From contig DATJYK010000131.1 in the NCBI GenBank assembly GCA_035578005.1, forward strand, positions 1-64,000: 64,000 nucleotides of DNA, written 5' to 3'. Shown here piece after piece: positions 16,003 through 23,784 of the stretch. A model generated the notes under the pieces. The model was not told the DNA's origin and did not search any database. It saw nothing but the letters and a program-made list of their open reading frames with translations. Origin of the DNA: Gp13-AA77 sp035578005. Its GTDB lineage: Bacteria; Acidobacteriota; Terriglobia; UBA7540. Within the stretch, counting starts at the first letter, position 1. Every line of letters starts with the position of its first letter. A program made the position numbers and the translations under genes.

Positions 16003-16860
16003 GGTGGCCCCGGCTATGACGAGGCGCAAACCGCAGCCCGCTACATCGTTAATCGGGCTAAGATTCAGCCGCGCGTCGGCATTATCCTGGGCTCGGGTTT
16101 GGGAGAGGTCGTCGCGCAGCTCGAAAACGCTCGTCACATCCCTTACCGCGAGATCCCTCATTTCCCGCGCTCTACGGTTGCGGGCCACGCGGGTGAGATG
16201 TTGCTGGGAACCTGGATGGGGCAGCCCACCGCAATCCTCTCCGGCCGCATGCACCTTTACGAGGGCTACACACCTGCTGAAGTGGTGCTCCCCACGCGCG
16301 CCCTGGCGCTGGCCGGAATCGAATTCCTTTTCGTCACCTGCGCAGCGGGCGGAATCGGTAACCGATGCACGCCAGGCGCGTTGATGATCCTAAGCGATCA
16401 CCTGAATTACCAGGTTGCAAATCCACTTACAGGTCCCGAGGATAAGCGCCTGGGCCCTCGCTTCATCGACATGAGTGAGCCATACGACGCAGGCCTGCGA
16501 GCGCTCGCCAGGAGTGCGGCACGCAAGCTGCGTCTGCGCTGTTCGGAGGGAGTTTACGCCGCGCTACTTGGCCCCAGCTTTGAGACCTCCGCTGAGATTC
16601 GGGCCCTGAAACGCCTTGGAGCCGACGCCGTGGGAATGTCAACCGTGCCGGAGGTAATCGCCGCGCGTCAATGCGGGGTGCGTGTGCTGGCTGTGGCCTC
16701 GATCACAAACCGCGCAGCCGGCCTGAGCCGGCGGCCGCTGAGTCACCAGGAAGTGCTCGATGGCGGCAGGCGCGGCGCCGGGAGTCTTGCGCGCCTATTT
16801 AATGAAGTGATGGCGCAGCTTCCAGCGGCACAGCAGCAAGATGAGAGACGAGAGAAGTGA
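16000..16860 (+). CDS. Purine-nucleoside phosphorylase
   Basis: A 286-residue trimeric-type purine nucleoside phosphorylase that releases purine bases and ribose 1-phosphate from (deoxy)inosine and guanosine. Visible motifs are the phosphate-binding GIILGSGLG, the RMHLYEGY segment, TCAAGGIG, the GPSFETSAEIR substrate region and the purine-site Asn in SITNRAAG. In-frame starts exist at 15961 (TTG) and 15964 (ATG), but they would translate a heptanucleotide tract. The ATG at 16000 gives the usual length and N-terminus, though no strong ribosome binding site precedes it. It is the second gene of a salvage pair with deoA, 175 bases downstream. Confidence 0.92.
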   Translation: MGGPGYDEAQTAARYIVNRAKIQPRVGIILGSGLGEVVAQLENARHIPYREIPHFPRSTVAGHAGEMLLGTWMGQPTAILSGRMHLYEGYTPAEVVLPTRALALAGIEFLFVTCAAGGIGNRCTPGALMILSDHLNYQVANPLTGPEDKRLGPRFIDMSEPYDAGLRALARSAARKLRLRCSEGVYAALLGPSFETSAEIRALKRLGADAVGMSTVPEVIAARQCGVRVLAVASITNRAAGLSRRPLSHQEVLDGGRRGAGSLARLFNEVMAQLPAAQQQDERREK

Positions 16861-17217
16861 TCGGAGACAAGAGACGAGAGGCCAGTCACAAGTGACGAGT
16901 GACAAGTGACGGGTGACGAGTGACAAGTGACGGGTGACAAGTGACAAGTGACGAGTGACGAGTGACAAGGGGCGAGGGATGATACAAGGGACGAGAGACA
17001 TGAGAAGCGAGAGACCCGGCGTCCGGCAGAAGTCACGAGAAGCAGGAAGCGATCAACATCTGTTCTTTTGCCTCTTGCCTCTTGCCTCTTGCCTCTTGCC
17101 TCCTGCCTCCTGCCTCCTGCCTCTTGCCTCTTGCCTCCTGCCTCCTGCCTCTTGCCTTTTGCCTCTTGCCTCCTGCCTTTTGCCTCTGTCTCGTCTCTTG
17201 TCTCTTGTCTCTGTTTC
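16861..17217. repeat. Two long heptanucleotide tracts: GTGACRR and YTGCCTC
   Basis: From about 16886 to 16970 the units GTGACGA, GTGACAA and GTGACGG repeat about a dozen times. From about 17068 to 17190 the units TTGCCTC and CTGCCTC repeat about 17 times and then drift to TTGTCTC. The 357-base gap between the PNP gene and the convergent RodZ-like gene consists mainly of these tracts. No gene is supported. Confidence 0.85.
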
Positions 17218-18210
17218 TTAGTTCGAGGGATTCACCGGCGGCTTGGCAGGGCTTTGCACCCCGTCGCGCGTGAGGTGGACTTTGCGGAATTCGCCGTGGC
17301 GCCCCAGGGGCTTTAGGGGCTGGCCGTCCAAAGTCAGACTGGTGCCCTCAGCATTACCCGTGGTGACGTCGAAGGCGTCGTTAGCCCGAAATATCCGCAC
17401 GGAGTTCACGGGCAGTATACGCTGCATCAGCATCTTGCCGTCGGCGGCGATCGCCAGCCATGCATCTTCGGTAGTGGTTACCTTCAGAACGAGTTCGCCC
17501 TCGCCGAGCACAGGTGCGGTGGCGGTTGCATTGGCTCCGGCCGGAGCCAATGACGCAGTTTTCGAACTCGACGCTGCTTCCTGACCGGCTGCAGATTGTG
17601 CGCCGCTCGCGGCATCGCCAGGTGGTTGGGCGCTCGATGAAGGATTATCTCCGCCGGTCGGGCTCGCCGCCTCGGGGCTGCGGGTCGCGGATTCAGAGAC
17701 GGGTGGAGCTGTGTTCTCAGAAGCGGCGGGCTGTGTCGCGCCCCCCGAGGTTGGTACGCCCGGGCCAGACGGCGTTGAGGCCTGGGTGGAGGACGACGTT
17801 GGAGGCGCTACCAGTGACGGAAGCGAGGCCTCAAGAGGCCGGTGCGCGTAGCGGTAAGTCGCGTAACCGCCGCCCAGCAGGATCGCGGCCACAACCCATG
17901 GTATTGCGGTCCCTCGCGAAGGCCTGGTGGAAAATGAAGTCCCGGCCGGCAGCCGGTTCAGATCATACTCGCTATTCTGAGGCGCAACTTGCCTGTACTC
18001 CGCGAGCACGTGCTCGGAGTCTAGCCCCAGATAGTCGGCGTAGTGGCGGATGAAACTGCGCGTAAACACACCGCCCGGCAAGTCAGAGAAGTGCTCCTGC
18101 TCGAGCGCTCTCAGCAGACGGGTGCTGATCTTGGTGCTCTCGGCGATCTCTTCGAGAGTAACACCTCGCATCTCGCGCTCCCGTCTCAGGTTTTCGCCGA
18201 AACTGCCCAT
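17218..18210 (-). CDS. RodZ-like protein: HTH, membrane helix, DUF4115
   Basis: A 330-residue protein with a RodZ-type helix-turn-helix (residues about 6-70, MRGVTLEEIAESTKISTRLL), a linker, one membrane helix (103-121, IPWVVAAILLGGGYATYRY), a Ser/Ala/Pro-rich periplasmic linker (about 130-230) and a C-terminal DUF4115 domain (LVLKVTTTEDAWLAIAADGK...). Proteins of this plan link the MreB cytoskeleton to the envelope, or act as membrane-bound regulators. No mre gene is nearby, so the role in shape is inferred from the domains only. A good promoter lies upstream. Confidence 0.88.
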   Translation of the reverse strand: MGSFGENLRREREMRGVTLEEIAESTKISTRLLRALEQEHFSDLPGGVFTRSFIRHYADYLGLDSEHVLAEYRQVAPQNSEYDLNRLPAGTSFSTRPSRGTAIPWVVAAILLGGGYATYRYAHRPLEASLPSLVAPPTSSSTQASTPSGPGVPTSGGATQPAASENTAPPVSESATRSPEAASPTGGDNPSSSAQPPGDAASGAQSAAGQEAASSSKTASLAPAGANATATAPVLGEGELVLKVTTTEDAWLAIAADGKMLMQRILPVNSVRIFRANDAFDVTTGNAEGTSLTLDGQPLKPLGRHGEFRKVHLTRDGVQSPAKPPVNPSN

Positions 18211-18248
18211 GCGGTTGTCTCCGCCCGGAATAGCGTATTCCTATTCGA

Positions 18249-18278
18249 ATCATAGGGCCTTGCTTCAAACGCTGTCAA
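18249..18278 (-). promoter_or_regulatory. Promoter of the RodZ-like gene
   Basis: On the minus strand TTGACA (18278-18273), an 18-base spacer and TATGAT (18254-18249). Transcription would begin near 18242, about 30 bases before the ATG at 18210. Confidence 0.65.
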
Positions 18279-18442
18279 ACGCTCCGGAATTCTGCAGCGC
18301 CGCAAGCCATCGCATGTGAAAGTCGGGCCTACAACCGGTTTGAAGGCGGGAATCTGGCTAGGGATCGGGTTCCGCGCGCTTGCTCGGAGTGATGGGCTAC
18401 ACCAGCAAAGTTCGGGTTCCGCTCACGCTGCCTTGCGGTACA

Positions 18443-19924
18443 ATGATGCCAATGGTGAAGCTCAGCCGGCACACTCCACCGCTGCGATCTTCCGGGTTGG
18501 TGTTCGCCTGTCTGGCGCTGGCTGCAGGGACTGCGATCGAGAATTCGGGAGCACATGCGGTGGCTGAGGCGGCTCCGTATCAGGCCGCCGAAACCGCGGT
18601 GCGCACGGAACCTCATCAGCCTTCACCGGCCACTCACGAAACGCAGCCTCCGTCTTCCTCCAACGTCATCCGCGTACAAGTGAAACAGGTGCTGGTGCCC
18701 GTGGTGGTGACGGACCGGAAAGGTCATCATATAACCGGCCTCAAGGCAAATAATTTTGTGGTGCTTGAAGACGGCGTACCCCAGAAGCTTGTCGCCTTCA
18801 GCACAGAGCAGGACGGGGCGGCCAGTCTCTTTACCCCTGAGTCCACGCCAGCAAGCCCGGCTTCCGCGCCCGCACCAGACACGGCCGCGCTGGTCCGCCG
18901 CAATTATCTGATCTGCCTCGATACGCTCAACTCGTCGTTTGGAGACTTCACTCAGGTGCGAGAGGCGCTTCAGAAGCTCTTCCGGCAGGAACGCGGCGCT
19001 GACTCGCAGTACGCGCTGATCGCCCTAGGCCGGCAACCTGCGGTTATTCAAAACCTCACGCGTGATCCTGCAGCCATTCTTCAGGCGCTCGAAAGCAAGG
19101 AGCTGCTGAAGTCAATTCAATCCAGTGAGGATGGCAACCTCTCGTACCAGTTTGGGGAATTGACCAGGATCCTGGCTGACTACTGCCAGCTATGCCCTTG
19201 TTCGGGCGCACCTGCCGCCACCGGACGCAACTCCACCGGTTCCGCGCCGTTGTGCGCGGCGAAGTGGCAGACTGTCCAAATGTGGGCCAACAGCGCCGCC
19301 CAGCAACGGGATAACTTCACCCGCAGCTTCTTGCGCGATCTGCGGGAAACCGTGCGGCAGGAGGGGCGTTTGCCGGGGAAGCGCGTGCTGGTACTGGTCT
19401 CCGACGGCTTCAATCTGCAGCCGGGCCGCGACCTTTACGGGGTGATGGCAGCCTACACGAACAATCCAACTGAGTTGTTACTAAGCCCCACAAGCAATCT
19501 CGAGACCGAGATACAGGATATCGTCCGCCTGGCGTCAGACCATGACGTGACGTTTTACACCCTTGATTCGCGCGGCCTTCAAGCCACACCCGCCGGGGGC
19601 TTGGACGCCAGCCAGGAGGTATACCAGATCCGCAATCCTGCCCTCTTGCCGCAGGTAGAACAGGACCGGCGAACGGTGGCCGTTGAGAACCAGTCGGCCA
19701 TGAACGAACTGGCGCAGGCCACCGGGGGCGTCTTTTATCACGACAGCAACGATCTGCTGAAGGGCTTGCGCCAGTCTTTCGCTGACGGCCGCGATTATTA
19801 CGTGCTCGCCTACGCTCCCACAAATGCGGCTGCCGATGGGAGATTTCGCGAGATCAAGGTGGAGGTGAATGGCAAGAACTTGGTGGTGCGCGCCAAACGC
19901 GGTTACTGGGCTGCGGCAAACTGA
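18443..19924 (+). CDS. VWFA-related protein, acidobacterial type
   Basis: A 493-residue exported protein. After a signal-like N-terminus (GLVFACLALAAGTA) comes a short beta domain (RVQVKQVLVPVVVTDRKGHH, ITGLKANNFVVLEDG) and then a von Willebrand A-like domain (NYLICLDTLNSS ... RVLVLVSDGFN) ending in the TYDLGYYV-like segment DYYVLAYAP and the final RAKRGYWA. This order is that of the acidobacterial VWFA-related family, which is of unknown function. The metal-site motif DxSxS is degenerate (DTLNS). Three ATGs (18443, 18446, 18452) compete; none has a Shine-Dalgarno. It is transcribed divergently from the RodZ-like gene. Confidence 0.85.
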   Translation: MMPMVKLSRHTPPLRSSGLVFACLALAAGTAIENSGAHAVAEAAPYQAAETAVRTEPHQPSPATHETQPPSSSNVIRVQVKQVLVPVVVTDRKGHHITGLKANNFVVLEDGVPQKLVAFSTEQDGAASLFTPESTPASPASAPAPDTAALVRRNYLICLDTLNSSFGDFTQVREALQKLFRQERGADSQYALIALGRQPAVIQNLTRDPAAILQALESKELLKSIQSSEDGNLSYQFGELTRILADYCQLCPCSGAPAATGRNSTGSAPLCAAKWQTVQMWANSAAQQRDNFTRSFLRDLRETVRQEGRLPGKRVLVLVSDGFNLQPGRDLYGVMAAYTNNPTELLLSPTSNLETEIQDIVRLASDHDVTFYTLDSRGLQATPAGGLDASQEVYQIRNPALLPQVEQDRRTVAVENQSAMNELAQATGGVFYHDSNDLLKGLRQSFADGRDYYVLAYAPTNAAADGRFREIKVEVNGKNLVVRAKRGYWAAAN

Positions 19925-19986
19925 TCTGCGAGGCGAAGGACGCTGAATTCGAACATTTTGGATGTGGCCTGACGCATCAATCCGGC

Positions 19987-22134
19987 CTATTTCGGCATAG
20001 CAAAGGCCACGTAAGTGCCGCCCGAAGGAGCGCCTGACTTGCCGCCGCCCGCGCCAATCACGACAAATTGCCGTCCGCCTATTTCGTAGGTTGCAGGAGT
20101 TGCGTTTCCTGCGGCAGGCAGCTTCGCCTCCCACAGAAGCTTTCCGGATGCCTTGTCGTAAGCGTGGAATTCGCTGTCGTGATTTGTGGCGCCGATAAAC
20201 AGGAGCCCACCGGCAGTCACCAGCGGACCGCCATAATTTTCACTGCCTGTGTTTTTCATGCCTTGGGCGGCCAATTCAGGAAACTCGCCGAACGGTATCT
20301 TCCAACTGATCTCGCCGCCATTGAGGTCGATCGCGTTCAGAGTTCCCCAGGGCGGCTCAACAGCCGGGTAGCCCTGCGGATCGAGGAACTTGTTATATCC
20401 GTCCATCGTGTACTTGAGAGGGTGCGCCGATTGTGCGCTGGCGGGCGTCGCAAACTGGGAGTCTTCGCCGGTTGCGAGGTAACGCGCCACGGCTTGAATC
20501 GTTCTCGTCCCGAGCCGCGCGAAGCTAGGCATGCGGCCGCCTCCCTGGCCGATGATCCTGACGATTTGTTCTTTCGGGTACTTGGTTCCGATTCCAACCA
20601 GCGAGGGGAACTCGGGCGGGCTCCCTCGCTTGTCCGGCCGGTGGCAACTCGCGCAATTGGCGGCGTACACCTGGCTGCTGGTCGCTTGCGCGGGAGTCTC
20701 GGGCCGCGGCACCAGCCTCAGAATCCAGGCCATCTCGTTCGAATTCTCGTAGAGTGTGCCGGTCTCAGGGTCAAACGCTGGTCCACCCCATTCGCCGCCG
20801 CCGTCAAACCCGGGAAAGATCACCGTCCCTTGCAGGCTGGGAGGGGTGAATTGACCACCGCTGCGCACCTTCCTCAATTCCTCAAGCACCGCGCGGTGGG
20901 CCTCCGGCGTGCGGTTCGTCACCATGTCCTCGGTGAACTGCTGGCGCGCGAAGGGAGGCGGCTTCAGGGGAAACACCTGTTCCGGTGCGGCCTGCTCGCC
21001 GTCCACATCCGACGCCGGCACCTTGCGATATTCGACCGGGAAAAGCGGCTGGCCCGTCTCACGGTCGAGAACGAAAACGTAGCTCGACTTTGTGACCTGC
21101 GCTACCGCGTCAACCGGCCGACCGTTCCTTTGCACGGTAACGAGCAGTGGCGCCGCCGGAAAGTCGCGGTCCCACAAGTCGTGCCGGACGCCCTGAAAGT
21201 GCCACACGCGCTCCCCTGTATCGGCTTTCAGGGCAAGCACGCAGTTGGCAAACAGGTCATCGCCGATGCGATTGGCGCCGTAGAAATCGAAAGCTGCTGA
21301 CCCCGTAGCGGCAAATACCAGTCCCCGTTTTTCGTCCAGGCTGAAGCCGGCCCAGTCATTGGCGGCGCCGCTATAAGTCCAGGCATCCTTTGGCCACGTG
21401 TCGTAGCCATACTCGCCCGGATGCGGAATGGTGTGAAATGTCCAGCGAATCCGGCCGCTACGTACGTCGTAGGCACGAATGTCGCCCGGAGAAGCAGGCA
21501 GGTCCTCGTTCACCAGGCTGCCCATAATCAGCAGGTCTTTGTAAATCACTCCAGGGCTGGTGGCGGTGATGTACTGCTCTGTCGGATCCCGGCCCAAACC
21601 CTCGCGCAAATCCACGCGGCCGGCGTCTCCAAAACCGGGCACTGGCTTGCCGGTGAGGGCATCCAAGGCGTAGAGATATTGGCGAAACACGAAGAACACT
21701 CGGCGCTGATCTCCGTCTTCCCAGTACGTCACTCCACGATTGCGGCGTTTTTCGGGCGATTTTTCGCCGGGACTCGGATCGAAGCTCCACTTGAGTTTGC
21801 CCGTGGCGGCGTCGAGTGCGATCACACGCAGGCGAGGCGTGGTTGCGTAAAGAATCCCATGTACGATGATGGGATTGCACTCCATTTCCGATTCCGGAAA
21901 GGCGTCACCGGTATCGTAGGTCCAAGCCACGCGAAGGTCTTGAACGTTGTCACGGTTGATTTGGCTAAGCGTCGAGTAATGAATGTTGTCAGGCGTTCCG
22001 CCGAACACCCTCCAACCGGTGTAATCCGAAGTCGGCGCCGCGTGCTGCTGACTGCGAGCGGGACGGATAAGAAGCAGCGCAGATGCAGCACCAACGAGCG
22101 TGAAGGTGATCAGCCTGGTTCGTGGCGTCATCAA
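19987..22134 (-). CDS. PQQ-dependent dehydrogenase with inserted cytochrome c domain
   Basis: A 715-residue periplasmic quinohemoprotein. The signal peptide covers about residues 1-29. The eight-bladed PQQ propeller shows repeated W-motifs (GKLKWSFDP, GRIRWTFHT, GERVWHFQG, GEISWKIPF, GKLLWEAKL). A c-type cytochrome module lies between late blades, not at the end: heme site CASCH at 494-498 and a likely Met ligand in GGGRMPSF (532-539). Electrons from alcohol, aldehyde or sugar oxidation would pass from PQQ to the internal heme. The substrate is unknown. No pqq synthesis gene is in the window. The gene is convergent with the VWFA-related gene. Confidence 0.92.
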   Translation of the reverse strand: MMTPRTRLITFTLVGAASALLLIRPARSQQHAAPTSDYTGWRVFGGTPDNIHYSTLSQINRDNVQDLRVAWTYDTGDAFPESEMECNPIIVHGILYATTPRLRVIALDAATGKLKWSFDPSPGEKSPEKRRNRGVTYWEDGDQRRVFFVFRQYLYALDALTGKPVPGFGDAGRVDLREGLGRDPTEQYITATSPGVIYKDLLIMGSLVNEDLPASPGDIRAYDVRSGRIRWTFHTIPHPGEYGYDTWPKDAWTYSGAANDWAGFSLDEKRGLVFAATGSAAFDFYGANRIGDDLFANCVLALKADTGERVWHFQGVRHDLWDRDFPAAPLLVTVQRNGRPVDAVAQVTKSSYVFVLDRETGQPLFPVEYRKVPASDVDGEQAAPEQVFPLKPPPFARQQFTEDMVTNRTPEAHRAVLEELRKVRSGGQFTPPSLQGTVIFPGFDGGGEWGGPAFDPETGTLYENSNEMAWILRLVPRPETPAQATSSQVYAANCASCHRPDKRGSPPEFPSLVGIGTKYPKEQIVRIIGQGGGRMPSFARLGTRTIQAVARYLATGEDSQFATPASAQSAHPLKYTMDGYNKFLDPQGYPAVEPPWGTLNAIDLNGGEISWKIPFGEFPELAAQGMKNTGSENYGGPLVTAGGLLFIGATNHDSEFHAYDKASGKLLWEAKLPAAGNATPATYEIGGRQFVVIGAGGGKSGAPSGGTYVAFAMPK

Positions 22135-22426
22135 GTAGAGCTATCGGCAGACTCTGAAGCCGCACGGTCCTCCCTGAAATGCGTCTTCTTGTGGCGTCGC
22201 GATTATATAACAGGAGGCGGGAAAGCCAGAAACCGTGATGGATAGGCCACAGATAGGAACGATCAGATGCGCCGACCGATCCCGGTTCGCGAGCGCTGCA
22301 AAATCGAAGGTTGCCGACAGGCTACAAAGCGCTGGCATCCTCCAACAAAACTCGTGGTTAAAGCAGTTCGTGGTAAATTGGCTCTTGAAGAGCGCTAGGG
22401 GTAAACCCCTTGTTAGAGGAGGCACC

Positions 22427-22858
22427 ATGAAGAGGACTCTTGCGGTACTGGTTTTGCTCGGCGTTGCGTCAATTGCCTTGGCCAAAACGTCTCGGCCTCA
22501 GGATGAGCCACAGGGCGCCAAGCAGGACATGAAGGACGCCGGTCACGATACGGAGAAAGCTGCGAAGAAAACGGGAAATGCGGTAGAAAAGAGCAGCAAG
22601 AAAGCCGCGTACGCGTCAGAAGGGGCCGCGAAAAAGACCGGAAGTACGGTAGAGAAAAGCAGCAAGAAAGCCGCGCACGAGTCAAAAGACGCCGCGAAGA
22701 AGACCGGAAACGCAGTAGAGAAGGGCACCAAGACAGCCGGTCACGCGTCAGAGGGGGCCGCGAAGAAGACCGGAAATACATTAGAGAAGGGCGGCAAAAA
22801 AACCGCGCACGGCCTAAAGAAGGGGACCGAAAAGGTTGCGGGGAAGGCAGAACCTTGA
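22427..22858 (+). CDS. Secreted Lys/Ala-rich protein with four 22-residue repeats (LEA-like)
   Basis: A 143-residue protein with a clean signal peptide (RTLAVLVLLGVASIALAK) and then four copies of a 22-residue unit that starts KKTG(N/S), continues with (A/T)(V/L)EK and ends near EGAA. The unit is two 11-mers, the period of group 3 LEA proteins, and is predicted to be amphipathic helix or disordered. A role in desiccation or envelope protection is inference. GAGGAGG at 22416-22422 fixes the ATG at 22427. Two small inverted repeats precede it (GCTCTTGAAGAGC at 22381 and AGGGGTAAACCCCT at 22397). Confidence 0.82.
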   Translation: MKRTLAVLVLLGVASIALAKTSRPQDEPQGAKQDMKDAGHDTEKAAKKTGNAVEKSSKKAAYASEGAAKKTGSTVEKSSKKAAHESKDAAKKTGNAVEKGTKTAGHASEGAAKKTGNTLEKGGKKTAHGLKKGTEKVAGKAEP

Positions 22859-23211
22859 TAGCTAGGCGAAACCGACCTCAAGCGGACGCACTGAATCACG
22901 GCAAACCGCCCGCCGGCCCAGTTCGGACCGCTTAACTGATAGCGGGACCGTGCTGAACGTGATCTGCCGACACAGACATAGCGGCACCATCGTCCGCGAG
23001 CCTGACAGCTAAGCCGCGTCGCGAATCTAGGAGCCAGATAATCGAGAGCATGCCCAGTAATGGGACGAACGTTCCACGGCAAACACATAACATCCCTTCT
23101 TTCCTTCAACGGTCAGCGGCGTTCACACCCGACTCCGCTAAAATTTAACCGTAACCAATCCGCCGCCCGCCGGTTTTGATCTTATGAAAGGCGGCGCATG
23201 AGGCAGCAGCG
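22859..23211. other. Intergenic region, nothing recognised
   Basis: About 350 bases between the LEA-like gene and the ECF sigma gene. I see no gene, strong promoter, REP element or heptanucleotide tract. Confidence 0.5.
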
Positions 23212-23784
23212 TTGAAGACTCGCGAGAGCGAAGCCGACGAGCAGCTTCTGGTGGAGGCGGCGCAGAGGGACCCTGCCTGCTTCGCCGCGCTTTACGAGGC
23301 CAACTTCGAGCGGGTATACGCCTTTATCGCAGGGCGGGTGCGCCACCGCGATCAGGCTGAGGACCTAACGTCCGAAGTGTTTCACAAGGCGCTCGCCCAC
23401 CTTGGCCGCTTCGAGTGGCGGGGCGCGCCGTTTGCGGCCTGGCTCTACCGCATCGCGGCCAATACTATCGCGAATCACACAGGCGGCGCGCGCCGCGAGC
23501 ATGAAGTTCTTGCAGCCGACGATCCTCCTGGCGTCGCCACCGCCCCAGAGATTCAACCTGAGACCGAAGAAGGGGAGCGGCGCGCCCGGCTTTTCAGGAT
23601 GGTGAAGTCTCTGCCAGTTGACCAGCGCCGCGTTGTCAATCTGCGGTTTAGCGAGGAGAAATCAATCAGCGAGATCGCTCAGGAGATGGGGCGCAGCGAG
23701 GGCGCGGTAAAGCAGCTTCAGTTCCGTGCTCTCGAGACCCTGCGGAAGCGAATGACGAGCAGGTCGGGAGGTGCCCGTGCCTAA
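23212..23784 (+). CDS. ECF-type RNA polymerase sigma factor
   Basis: A 190-residue sigma-70 family protein. Region 2 spans about residues 22-88 (YEANFERVYAFIAGRVRHRD, QAEDLTSEVFHKAL, AAWLYRIAANTIAN). Region 4 spans about 130-183 (LPVDQRRVVNLRFSEEKSIS, EIAQEMGRSEGAVKQLQFRA). Region 3 is absent, as in all ECF factors. The start is a TTG behind GAGG; no in-frame ATG lies just upstream. Its end overlaps the start of the next gene by 8 bases, so the two are translationally coupled. No classical zinc-finger anti-sigma gene follows, and the N-terminus of the next protein may take that part (inference). Confidence 0.92.
   Translation: MKTRESEADEQLLVEAAQRDPACFAALYEANFERVYAFIAGRVRHRDQAEDLTSEVFHKALAHLGRFEWRGAPFAAWLYRIAANTIANHTGGARREHEVLAADDPPGVATAPEIQPETEEGERRARLFRMVKSLPVDQRRVVNLRFSEEKSISEIAQEMGRSEGAVKQLQFRALETLRKRMTSRSGGARA

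Noticed and set aside
16861..17217. CRISPR array or coding repeats in the heptamer tracts
   Set aside because: Tandem 7-mers have no spacers. The translated frames (LPLASCLLP-like) are by-products of the repeat and have no start signals.
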